From NCEH01 sp043195125 (GTDB taxonomy: Bacteria; Pseudomonadota; Alphaproteobacteria; Rhizobiales; Xanthobacteraceae): a stretch of DNA of 64,000 bases. The notes under the pieces were generated by a model, which saw only the letters and a program-made list of their open reading frames with translations, did no database searches and was not told the origin of the DNA. The DNA lies in NCBI RefSeq assembly GCF_043195125.1, contig NZ_JBAFWR010000010.1; one strand, written 5' to 3'. The position numbers were made by a program, and so were the translations under genes. This document shows positions 57,369-64,000 of this stretch, in pieces (positions within the stretch are counted from its first letter, which is position 1; the number at the start of each line of letters is the position of its first letter).

Positions 57369-57540
57369 ACTTTCTTCCCCTGGGCTGCGCCCATTCCTCG
57401 CGAAACAACAAAGTCGCTCTCGCGCCATCCTCCGCTGGCGCTGCGGTCGCGAGCGATGCGGCGTCGGTCGCCTCCGGCCCCTCGATCGCCATCGAGGCCG
57501 CAATGGTGCGGGCTCGGAACAGAGTTCAAGGAGAACTACC
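57369..57540 (+). ncRNA. Leader of the broken DUF736 gene, same family as 58139-58330
   Basis: In sense order it reads CTTTCTTCCCCTGGGCTGCG, CTCGCGAAACAACAA, a GC-rich block, GATCGCCATCGAGGCCGC, the hairpin CCGCA-ATGG-TGCGG (57498-57511), then AAGGAG and the ATG. The intact DUF736 gene on the other strand has the same order over ~170 bases. The stem is CCGCGA-TGG-TCGCGG there, a paired change. Confidence 0.6.
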
Positions 57541-57708
57541 ATGGCGACCATCGGCACCTTCAAGAAGACCGGCAACAACGACTTCACCGGCGAAATCGTC
57601 ACCCTCTCGCTCCAGACCAAGAACGTCCGCGTCGTGCCTGAGGCCAACCGCTCCGGCGACAACGCCCCCAGCCACCGCGTCTTCGTCGGCCGAGTCGATT
57701 ATGCGTAG
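57541..57708 (+). pseudogene. DUF736 gene truncated after 53 codons
   Basis: MATIGTFKKTGNNDFTGEIV begins a typical DUF736 protein, and the match continues to APSHRVFVGRVD at residue 53. Normal members are ~100 residues and continue with a (G)AAW-KTS-R-Y-S block, as in the neighbour at 57836-58138. Here the frame ends YA-stop inside a repeat that looks like an element end (57696-57785). The gene seems to have been cut by integration or recombination at about 57696. Confidence 0.75.
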
Positions 57709-57785
57709 CGCGGGATTATGCGGAGTCGGGCGTTGGAAGGGCTGGTTTTCCGGGGTTTTGTCGCTTTTTCGCTCCGCATAATAAC
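57696..57785. repeat. Att-like repeat cluster at the DUF736 break
   Basis: Three copies of a 12-14 base motif lie here: GATTATGCGTAGCG (57698-57710) and GATTATGCGGAGTC (57714-57727) in direct order, and CGCTCCGCATAATA (57770-57783) inverted. Spacing and symmetry look like recombinase binding sites at the end of an integrated element. They lie exactly where the DUF736 reading frame stops matching its family. No second copy is visible elsewhere in the window. Confidence 0.5.
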
Positions 57786-57835
57786 GGGCCGATGCCCGCG
57801 GCGCCCCGCCGTGTAGCGGGACGCCGCGGTGTCGA

Positions 57836-58138
57836 TCAGCGCGACCAGATCAGGGCGAACTCGCCTTCGTCGCCTTCGAAGAGGTTGGCGTAGATCGGCG
57901 CGGTGAAGGACGGATCGTCGAGCTTGACCGAGTGGTAGGTCCGATCCTCCTTCGAGGTCCGGCGCCAGGCGGCCCCGATCTCGACGCCGGAGACGATCAC
58001 CCGAAGGTCGGGCGCCTTGTCGCTGGTGGAGGCGGGATCGCTGGGGACGAGGCGCGCCTTGGCGTCGATCGCGAGCGTCTTGATGGTGCCGGTGTAGGTG
58101 CCGTCGTTGCCGCGGGTGAACGAACCGATCTGGGACAT
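57836..58138 (-). CDS. DUF736 protein, intact
   Basis: A 100-residue protein of full family length: MSQIGSFTRGNDGTYTGTIK, KAPDLRVIVSGVEIGAAWRR, SVKLDDPSFTAPIYANLFEG and the terminal ALIWSR. DUF736 genes are very common on alphaproteobacterial conjugative elements, with unknown function. It faces the broken copy at 57541-57708. The leader at 58139-58330 matches that copy's leader. GGAGA precedes the ATG. Confidence 0.85.
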   Translation of the reverse strand: MSQIGSFTRGNDGTYTGTIKTLAIDAKARLVPSDPASTSDKAPDLRVIVSGVEIGAAWRRTSKEDRTYHSVKLDDPSFTAPIYANLFEGDEGEFALIWSR

Positions 58139-58330
58139 GGTGGATCTCCTGTGCTGTGCTCAAGCCCGCGACCATCGCGGCCTTGTGGCGATCGCGAGCC
58201 CCGGGACGGCCGACCCGCACCGTCAGGCCGCAGCGGATGCGAAGGACGGCGCGCGGCGATCTTGTTGTTTGCGCGAGGAGCGGCGCAGCCGCGGGGAAGA
58301 AGATCGCCGTCGCGCTGTTGCGGGGATGAG
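58139..58330 (-). ncRNA. Leader of the intact DUF736 gene
   Basis: In sense order: CTTCTTCCCCGCGGCTGCG, CTCGCGCAAACAACAA, GATCGCCACAAGGCCGCG, the hairpin CCGCGA-TGG-TCGCGG (58166-58180), and AGGAGA before the ATG. It parallels the leader at 57369-57540 and, in its 3' third, the DUF2493 leaders. From 58331 to 58475 nothing else is recognisable. Confidence 0.6.
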
Positions 58331-58475
58331 GCCGGGTCGCAGACCGCATCCCGGGGCAGATCCGCCCACTACAAGGCCCGTCGGTCGCAGGGCATCACCG
58401 CACCCGCAGAACCCATCCATCCAGCAGAGGTCAGACGCGCGCTGCATGATGATCACCCTGGCTTCCATCAGGGCG

Positions 58476-59483
58476 TCATATCGGTACGGTGCGCGCATCC
58501 GCCATCAACGAGGCGATCAACGCATCGGGCGCCTTGAACCGACCGCGTCGAAGCGCCGGCGGCAGCACCGCCTCGACGGCCTCGAGTTTTTCGGACGGAT
58601 CCATCCGCAGGTACACCTCGGTCGTGCGGATATCGGCGTGACCAAGCCAGAGCGCGACCTTGCGGATGTCGCGTGTGGCCTGCAGCATCAAGACCGCACA
58701 ACTGTGGCGCAGAAGATGTGGCGATAGCGTGCGGCCGATCAATGTCGGGCATCGAGCGGCGGCAGTCTTCGCGTGCTTTTCGAGGATGTATTCGAAGCCG
58801 GCACGGGTCATCGCGGCCCCCTGCGCGTTGACGAACAGCTCCGTCGCCGGTGGCCTTCCGCGCACCGCCAGCCAGGCGCGCAGATCGCGAGCGGTCTCCT
58901 TCCAGAGCGGAAGGCGGCGTTCGCGCCGGCCCTTGCCGAACACCAGGATGCTCGGACCGGGTTGCAGCGTGACGTTCTCCAGGGTGAGCCCGACCAACTC
59001 GGAGACGCGCAGGCCACCAGCGAAGCAGAGGTGCAGCATCGCCCGGTCCCGGAGCCCCAGGCGTGTCGTCACGTCGGGCGTATCGAGCACGGCGCGGACC
59101 TCATCCATGGTCAGATGGCGGATGAGCTTCTGGTCGTGGCGCTTGCCCGGGATAGCGTCGATCCGGGCGATCTGCTCCAGGGCGCCGGGGTGCCGGAACT
59201 CGACGTAACGCATGAAGGACTTGATCGCGGCGAGCCGCAGGTTGCGGGTCGCCGGACCGTTGCCGCGGTCATGCTCGATGTGGTTCAGGAACGCGAGCAC
59301 CATCTCCGCGTCAATCTGCTCGAGCTGGAGCAGAGAGGGGCGCGTGTGCAAGCGCCGGGCAGCGAAGGCGAACAACAGCCGGAAGCTGTACGCATAAGTC
59401 TCGCAAGAGTGCGGACTGTAGCCGCGCTGCTGCGGCATGTGCTCGCGCATGAAGCTGGTGATGAGTGGGGCGATCGGCGTCAT
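58476..59483 (-). CDS. Tyrosine recombinase, third gene of the trio
   Basis: A 335-residue protein with all catalytic elements: FAGGLRVSEL (Arg I), GKGRRERRLPL (Lys region), HLLRHSCAVLML (HxxR) and LGHADIRTTEVYLRM (His and the nucleophilic Tyr). The N-terminal SAM-like DNA-binding domain spans residues ~5-110. It overlaps the second recombinase by 4 bases and is the distal gene of the set. Confidence 0.9.
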   Translation of the reverse strand: MTPIAPLITSFMREHMPQQRGYSPHSCETYAYSFRLLFAFAARRLHTRPSLLQLEQIDAEMVLAFLNHIEHDRGNGPATRNLRLAAIKSFMRYVEFRHPGALEQIARIDAIPGKRHDQKLIRHLTMDEVRAVLDTPDVTTRLGLRDRAMLHLCFAGGLRVSELVGLTLENVTLQPGPSILVFGKGRRERRLPLWKETARDLRAWLAVRGRPPATELFVNAQGAAMTRAGFEYILEKHAKTAAARCPTLIGRTLSPHLLRHSCAVLMLQATRDIRKVALWLGHADIRTTEVYLRMDPSEKLEAVEAVLPPALRRGRFKAPDALIASLMADARTVPI

Positions 59484-60400
59484 GGAACCTCCCCGGCGAC
59501 CAGAGCCTCCGCCGCACAGGCAATATCGGCCATGAGGTTCGGCGTCGATTCCAGATACCAGTAAGTGTTCGCGATGTGCGCATGACCGAGGTAGGTGGAG
59601 AGAGCGACAAAGTCGCGCGCAACATCGTCACGCCTCATCGCGCATTGCTCCAGCACCCGCGTCGCGAAGGTGTGACGCAGATCATGGATACGAGGGCGGC
59701 GTGACCGATGCTGACCGACCCCCGCCTTGCGCAAGATCACATGGAAGTTGCTCTCGACAGTCCGAAGGCCCATCGGTTTGGCATCCACCGAGAGGAACAC
59801 ATGATCGTCTATGCCGGCAAACCGCCGGCGGATCTTGAGATAGGCGTGGAGCGCCTCGACCACGCTGGCATGCATCGGCACGAGCCGGTTCTTGTTGAAC
59901 TTGGTCTGGCGGATATGCAGCACGCCGTCCGGCAGCACATCGCCCAGCCTCAGGTTCAAAGCCTCGGAGATCCGAAGGCCCGTGGATGCGAGCAGCCCGA
60001 TCAGCATCACATAGACGTGGCACCTGAGTGGGCTGGGCTTTTGACGCCTCAGATTGCCTGCGGCGTCAAGCATGCGCGCCAGTTCCTCTTGTGTGTAGAT
60101 ATAAGGCGCGGGACGTGATGCAGGACGGTGGTTGGGATGATGGTGCGGCACTTCATGTGCCCCGTCCTCCGCGAACAGGAAACGCGCGAAGAGCGCGATC
60201 TCCCGAAGCCGCCGCTGGTGGCTGCGTGGGGTCGACGAGACGGATGACACCCAGGCGATCGCGGTCTCGCGGCGAACATGGGTATCGCCCAGGTCGATCG
60301 CATAGCGCGCGAACGCGGTGAGGTGCCGGGCCGTCTTTGCGAGCTTAAAGCCGAGTGAGCGGCGCAGCTCAATATAGCGATCGGCATCATCGATCAGCAT
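59480..60400 (-). CDS. Tyrosine recombinase, second gene of the trio
   Basis: A 306-residue protein with LASTGLRISEAL (Arg I), TKFNKNRLVPMH (Lys region), HDLRHTFATRVL (HxxR) and LGHAHIANTYWYLE (His and Tyr). The N-terminus (RYIELRRSLGFKLAKTARHLTAFARYA) is typical of the middle RIT recombinase. It overlaps the first recombinase by 7 bases and the third by 4 bases. Confidence 0.9.
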   Translation of the reverse strand: MLIDDADRYIELRRSLGFKLAKTARHLTAFARYAIDLGDTHVRRETAIAWVSSVSSTPRSHQRRLREIALFARFLFAEDGAHEVPHHHPNHRPASRPAPYIYTQEELARMLDAAGNLRRQKPSPLRCHVYVMLIGLLASTGLRISEALNLRLGDVLPDGVLHIRQTKFNKNRLVPMHASVVEALHAYLKIRRRFAGIDDHVFLSVDAKPMGLRTVESNFHVILRKAGVGQHRSRRPRIHDLRHTFATRVLEQCAMRRDDVARDFVALSTYLGHAHIANTYWYLESTPNLMADIACAAEALVAGEVP

Positions 60401-61395
60401 GGCGTCCTCCCCGGCCAGGGCTGCGCGATGGCCGATAGAAGCGCGATATCGACCTTGGCGTAATGCGCCGTCATCGCCGTCGACCGGTGGCGCAGCACTG
60501 TACCCACATTGGTCAGGCTGACGCCGTGGCGGAGCATCGCCGTGGCGGCAGAGTGCCGCAGGACATGCGCGCCTTTATAGTGGCTCTCGACACCCCCGCG
60601 CTGGAGCGCGCGCTTGACCAGGCACTTGACAGTGATGCGGTCGATCGGGCGCAGCGGCGCATATTCGGTGATGAACAGTGATGGTCCGGCCAGCGCCGGC
60701 CGGCCACGTTCGATATAGGCAAGCAGCGCGTCGCCGATCTCCTGGGTGAGCGGCAGCAGTTCCTCGCGCCGGCCTTTGCCGAACAGCCGTATACTGCCCT
60801 GACGCCAGTCGATGTCGTCGAAGCTGATCCGCGCCACCTCGCTCGCTCGAAGTCCAAGCCGGACCAGCAGCAGGATGATGGCTCGGTCGCGCAGGCGACG
60901 CTCTCCCTCACACGCGCTGATGATCCTCGTAATATCGGCGTCAGGCAGGAAGCGCGGGATCGATGCCAGTCGCCACCCAGCAATATTCGGCATGGCATGA
61001 TCGAGTCCCTGCCGGCATCGTCCTGTCGCGATCAGGAAGCGCAAGAACGCGCGGATGCCGACTGATATGCCCTTCATCCGCTCGACTGATACGGCTTTCG
61101 CGCGTGCGGTCATGTACGCGCGGATCGTCATGGCGTCGTAGGCGCTGGGCGTCTCCCCCAGCGCATCGACGATGGGAGTGATCGTCCCGAGATACGTGGC
61201 CAGCGTCGTTTCGGCCAGACCGAGTTGCTCACGCGCCCAAGACGCAAACTCGGCCACGAGTGGCGCAACCGGTTTGGCCGGCAAGCACGCCAACACGCCT
61301 CGATCCTCGAGATAGGCGATAAACAGCTTGGCCGTCTCGACCGCGTCCTTGTTGACGTCGCCGCGGAAGCGCGGGCAATGCCCCGCTTCGATCAA
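60394..61395 (-). CDS. Tyrosine recombinase, first gene of the trio, N-terminally truncated
   Basis: A 333-codon frame starting at TTG. Catalytic motifs are present: VRLGLRASEVARISF (Arg I), GKGRREELLPL, HVLRHSAATAML (HxxR) and LRHRSTAMTAHYAKV (His-like and Tyr). The frame begins in the middle of the usual N-terminal domain (EAGHCPRFRGD aligns with the HCRCPR-like stretch that normally follows ~60-70 residues). It has no ribosome binding site of its own. It may be expressed only by read-through from the LysR side, or not at all. Confidence 0.7.
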   Translation of the reverse strand: MIEAGHCPRFRGDVNKDAVETAKLFIAYLEDRGVLACLPAKPVAPLVAEFASWAREQLGLAETTLATYLGTITPIVDALGETPSAYDAMTIRAYMTARAKAVSVERMKGISVGIRAFLRFLIATGRCRQGLDHAMPNIAGWRLASIPRFLPDADITRIISACEGERRLRDRAIILLLVRLGLRASEVARISFDDIDWRQGSIRLFGKGRREELLPLTQEIGDALLAYIERGRPALAGPSLFITEYAPLRPIDRITVKCLVKRALQRGGVESHYKGAHVLRHSAATAMLRHGVSLTNVGTVLRHRSTAMTAHYAKVDIALLSAIAQPWPGRTPC

Positions 61396-62180
61396 GCTAG
61401 CGGGCGGTAAACCACGCCGGGAAAGCGCGCGGCCGTCGTCGCTTCACTTGTAAGGGTAAGACCTTGTCTGATCGCTACAAGATGCATCAAGTTGTCCCTG
61501 CCCACGCCGTGGCGTTCGACGCTTGGATGGTGCCCAAGATCGGCCAGATGCTTCACCAGATAGTCGTGGATCTCAGGTCCGGGATCGGTCTCACTCACAA
61601 TGAAATGTCTGTCTCGCAGATTCCCCCACACGATCTCTCGCTTTCGCGCTAGTTCATGATCGCTGGGCAATGCCACATAGACCCGCTCATTCCAGAGATG
61701 GGCCAGATCGCAGCCATCCGCGATTGGCTGACCTGTCAGGAAGGCGATATCCAGCCGATGCCTTTGAACCGAGGCGATGTGATCGGTCGGGGCCCCTTCG
61801 ATGAGGTCGGGGCGGACCTCGGGGTTCGCTCCGACATAGGCGCGGAGCAGATCGGACAGAAAGCCAGAAGCGAGCGAAGAAAATATCCCAATGCGGACCA
61901 CGCCTGTCTCACCACGACCGAACGAACCCGCATCGATGGCCGCGTGGCCAATCTGGCTCAGAGCCCGGCGCGCGCGGATAACGAATCTCTGGCCCGCCTG
62001 GGTGAGGTGAACGCCGCCATGGTGACGAACGAAAAGCGCGGCTCCGATCTCGTCTTCGAGATCCCGGATACGTCGGCTGATGGCAGACTCCTGAACTTTC
62101 AGCGCCTTTGCCGCGCGTCGAAAGCTTCCGCGCTCGGCGGCTGCAATAACGTAGCGAAGATGGCGCAGTTCGATCGTCAG
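61392..62180 (-). pseudogene. LysR-family regulator, C-terminally truncated, CTG start
   Basis: A 262-residue LysR protein: HTH at residues ~4-62 (LRHLRYVIAAAERGSFRRAAKALKVQESAISRRIRDLEDEIG) and effector domain (VVRIGIFSSLASGFLSDLLRAYVG). The only credible start is CTG at 62180, six bases after GGGAGGT; no ATG, GTG or TTG fits before the HTH. The protein ends VVYRPLA at the junction with the recombinase trio, about 35-40 residues short. Folding of the last helix and strands would be affected, so activity is doubtful. Confidence 0.7.
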
Positions 62181-62549
62181 GGTGCTACCTCCCGTGGCCT
62201 GAATTACGCGGCCACTCTTGCTTCCAGGAGGCTGCTACGATCGCGGCGTACCCGCTTCCTTGGCCATCGAGCCGTGCAAGACCGTGCGGCAAGCTACATG
62301 CTGTAGCCGCTACAGGATCAAGAGAAATATGATCAAGATCGGAGGTTTGTTCTCTAGGCTTGAACAGCGAAACGATCCGCAGCCTCACGAGCGCATCAGA
62401 TTCGTCTTCGTCGCCACGCACTCGCAGCGGAACCAATTTTTATGGAGCCGAGGAAGAAGTGCTGCGGTAGCCATTCGTCGCAGCTAAGTCAGGCTGGTTG
62501 CCTCAAGCCGCGAGTACGGTCCAAGCAAGGCGGAGGAACCGCTCGCTAA
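62181..62549. other. 369-base gap between LysR and the cation efflux gene
   Basis: No gene, strong hairpin or repeat is recognisable. The GGGAGGT ribosome binding site of the LysR gene lies at its left edge. Confidence 0.5.
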
Positions 62550-63188
62550 TCATTTTTCGCGAACCGACAATCCCTCCCGTTGCGCCTCGCGCGCCTCCTT
62601 CAGAATATCCCAGCCGCCCTTGAGAACGATCCCAACAACCACCAGCCCTATGATCAAATCGGGAAGCGGTGACCTGAAGAACATGACTGCAGCGCCGGAA
62701 ACAACGATGCCAGCGTTGGCCAGCATGTCGTTAGTCGTAAAGATCCAGGACGCCTTCAAGTGCACGCCCTGGTCTCGATGCGAGCGCAGCAACCGCAGGC
62801 AAAGCAGATTAGTCGCGGCGTTTGCGATGGCCGTAACAATCATGGCTAAACCGATCGGTTCAGCGCCCACGAAGAAACGTCGAAGGACCTCCACGAGCAG
62901 CGCCAGGCCCAAAACGATCAGAAGGACGCCCGACAGGCGTGCGACACGCGCCTTGGCTGCGACCGTTCGCCCGACGGCATAGATGCTCACCGCGTAGACG
63001 CCGGCGTCGGCTAAATTGTCCAAGGCGGCACCCAGCAGACCGGTGGAGTCTGCAATAACTCCAACGAACCCGGCGACAATCACTTGTAGGAAATTGATGC
63101 CGAGCACCCACAACAGGGTCTTGCGTTCGGCGGCATTACTCGCGTCAAGCTGGATTTCGGATTCTTCTTTGTTGTCTTTCGCACTCAT
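62550..63188 (-). CDS. Cation diffusion facilitator (CDF)-like transporter, short form
   Basis: A 212-residue protein with six predicted membrane segments and the CDF metal-site surroundings: VGVIADSTGLLGAALDNLADA (helix 2) and WIFTTNDMLANAGIVVSG (helix 5). The C-terminal cytoplasmic domain of ordinary CDFs (~80 residues) is missing, a pattern known for short membrane-domain-only members. The ATG at 63188 begins the domain (GAAAT region upstream is weak). It probably exports Zn, Co or Cd, but the metal is not determined. Confidence 0.8.
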   Translation of the reverse strand: MSAKDNKEESEIQLDASNAAERKTLLWVLGINFLQVIVAGFVGVIADSTGLLGAALDNLADAGVYAVSIYAVGRTVAAKARVARLSGVLLIVLGLALLVEVLRRFFVGAEPIGLAMIVTAIANAATNLLCLRLLRSHRDQGVHLKASWIFTTNDMLANAGIVVSGAAVMFFRSPLPDLIIGLVVVGIVLKGGWDILKEAREAQREGLSVREK

Positions 63189-63210
63189 GCAGATTTCCAA
63201 CGTTCGCAAA

Positions 63211-64000
63211 TCAGGTGAGTCGGCCCAATGCAATGGCGGTGATGAGAAAAATGCCGAGCGCGCCTCGATAAACCACGAAGGGCCAAGCCGAAAAGCGCTC
63301 GAGCACGCGCATCAGTCCCCAGATCGCGAAGAAAGCTGAAATAGAAGCCACCGCGAGCCCAACGAGGAGGATGGACCAGGCGTCGAGAGACAACTGAGCT
63401 TTGTAGAGTTCCCAAATTTCTTTGAAGCCGGCCAGGGAAATTGCCGGCAGGCCAAGGAGGAAGGAGAATCGCGCCGCCTCTTCCCGTTTCAGGCCGAGCG
63501 CAAGCGCGGCGGTCAAGGTGGAGCCTGAGCGCGACACTCCCGGGATCAAAGCGCCGATTTGCGCGATGCCGACAATCATTGCATCGATGAGGGACACATT
63601 CTCAAGTGTTCGTCTGTGGCGGGCATGAATCTCCGCCAACGCCAGGAGGACAGCCATGACGATGCAGGCCCAACCGATCACAGTGAGACTGCGCAAAGGA
63701 GAACTGCAGGCGTTCAGCACTCCCGACAAAGACAAGCCAGCCACGCCGATCGGGATCGTCGCGAGACCAATCCAAACAGAGAAGCGGAAGTGTCGGTCCC
63801 GGAAGTCCCGATGCACAACGGCGCGGAGCGAGTTCGTGGCCAACTGGCTCACGTCGTCCCAAAAATAGCTGACGACGGCAGCCAGTGCTGCGAGCTGCAT
63901 GGCGGCGGAGAAGGCGGAGCCGGGATCCTGCCAACCGAGCAACGCAGGTACGATCCGCATGTGCGCCGTCGACGAGATCGGCAGCAGTTCGGTGATCCCC
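63211..64000 (-). CDS. uppP: Undecaprenyl-diphosphatase (BacA), partial
   Basis: The frame runs off the right edge, so the N-terminus is missing. Seen are TELLPISSTAHM (the conserved ELLPISSTAH box), GVSRSGSTLTAALALGLKREEAARFSFLLGLP (the second PGxSRSG box) and about seven membrane segments. The enzyme recycles the lipid carrier of peptidoglycan synthesis. It is the only housekeeping-type gene at this end and suggests the chromosome resumes here. It lies 22 bases upstream of the CDF gene on the same strand. Confidence 0.9.
   Translation of the reverse strand, partial: GITELLPISSTAHMRIVPALLGWQDPGSAFSAAMQLAALAAVVSYFWDDVSQLATNSLRAVVHRDFRDRHFRFSVWIGLATIPIGVAGLSLSGVLNACSSPLRSLTVIGWACIVMAVLLALAEIHARHRRTLENVSLIDAMIVGIAQIGALIPGVSRSGSTLTAALALGLKREEAARFSFLLGLPAISLAGFKEIWELYKAQLSLDAWSILLVGLAVASISAFFAIWGLMRVLERFSAWPFVVYRGALGIFLITAIALGRLT

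Larger units (their letters stand above)
58476..61400 (-). mobile_element. Recombinase-in-trio (RIT-like) element, 5'-truncated
   Basis: Three different tyrosine recombinase genes lie head to tail on the minus strand, overlapping by 7 and 4 bases, which is the hallmark of RIT elements. The first gene (60394-61395) has lost its N-terminal part at a junction with a LysR gene near 61395-61400. No flanking inverted repeats are visible at that end, so the copy is probably immobile in cis. The left boundary may be the repeat cluster at 57696-57785, which would place DUF736 inside. Confidence 0.7.

Noticed and set aside
57836..58330. A CRISPR array or tandem repeats near the DUF736 genes
   Set aside because: Similarity is between two leaders on opposite strands, not regularly spaced repeats. 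No CRISPR-type repeats with spacers were found anywhere in the window.

Overview
The window is GC-rich DNA from an alphaproteobacterium, most likely of the Hyphomicrobiales (rhizobial or methylotroph-like). The grounds are the codon use, the rhizobial-style conjugative gene content and the LuxI-type autoinducer synthase. Most of it (about 220-37519) looks like the backbone of an integrative and conjugative element (ICE) or a closely related plasmid. The rest is cargo and the scrambled edge of one or more further elements.

Region 1 (220-18126) is mostly on the minus strand and is the maintenance and establishment block. It holds a Phd/PemK toxin-antitoxin pair, a DUF2493 SLOG-like protein, a Toprim primase-like protein, a giant methyltransferase/strawberry-notch helicase, a run of small element-specific proteins (DUF4326, DUF6117, DUF6915, DUF6878 and unknowns), a large ParB-like protein, a PAPS-reductase-like enzyme and an ArdC antirestriction protein. 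An MqsR/MqsA pair lies on the plus strand. Several of these genes have long, repeated, hairpin-rich 5' leaders. I think these leaders are the most interesting undescribed signal in the window.

Region 2 (18340-19662) holds a WGR protein and a quorum-sensing autoinducer synthase (traI-like), which has a dyad upstream and a hairpin over its ribosome binding site. Region 3 (19676-37519) is the transfer apparatus. A minus-strand operon of secreted accessory proteins includes an SSB and two degenerate nuclease-fold proteins. A divergent plus-strand operon runs virB1-B2-B3-B4-x-B5-(small TM)-lipoprotein-B6-B8-B9-B10-B11-virD4. No relaxase is visible in the window.

Region 4 (37612-52152) is metabolic and stress cargo: a Spy-like periplasmic protein, an ICMT-like methyltransferase, DUF2933, a NifX-like protein, a Crp/Fnr regulator, and a minus-strand operon of an ECF sigma factor with a Cys-rich tail, phaB, phaA, a phasin and a DUF3141 hydrolase. 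A YHS protein, a MaoC-phosphotransacetylase fusion and a TPM/TPM/LemA set follow. A perfect FNR-type box and several weaker ones suggest low-oxygen control of polyhydroxybutyrate and acetyl-CoA metabolism.

Region 5 (52582-64000) starts with a two-component pair whose histidine kinase is cut off exactly where a second set of ICE-type genes begins (second DUF2493 copy, small leader-bearing proteins, a broken and an intact DUF736). Next come three overlapping tyrosine recombinases (a recombinase-in-trio, RIT, element) joined to a LysR gene, with both partners truncated at the joint. The window ends in ordinary genes: a cation efflux protein and undecaprenyl-diphosphatase, the latter running off the edge.
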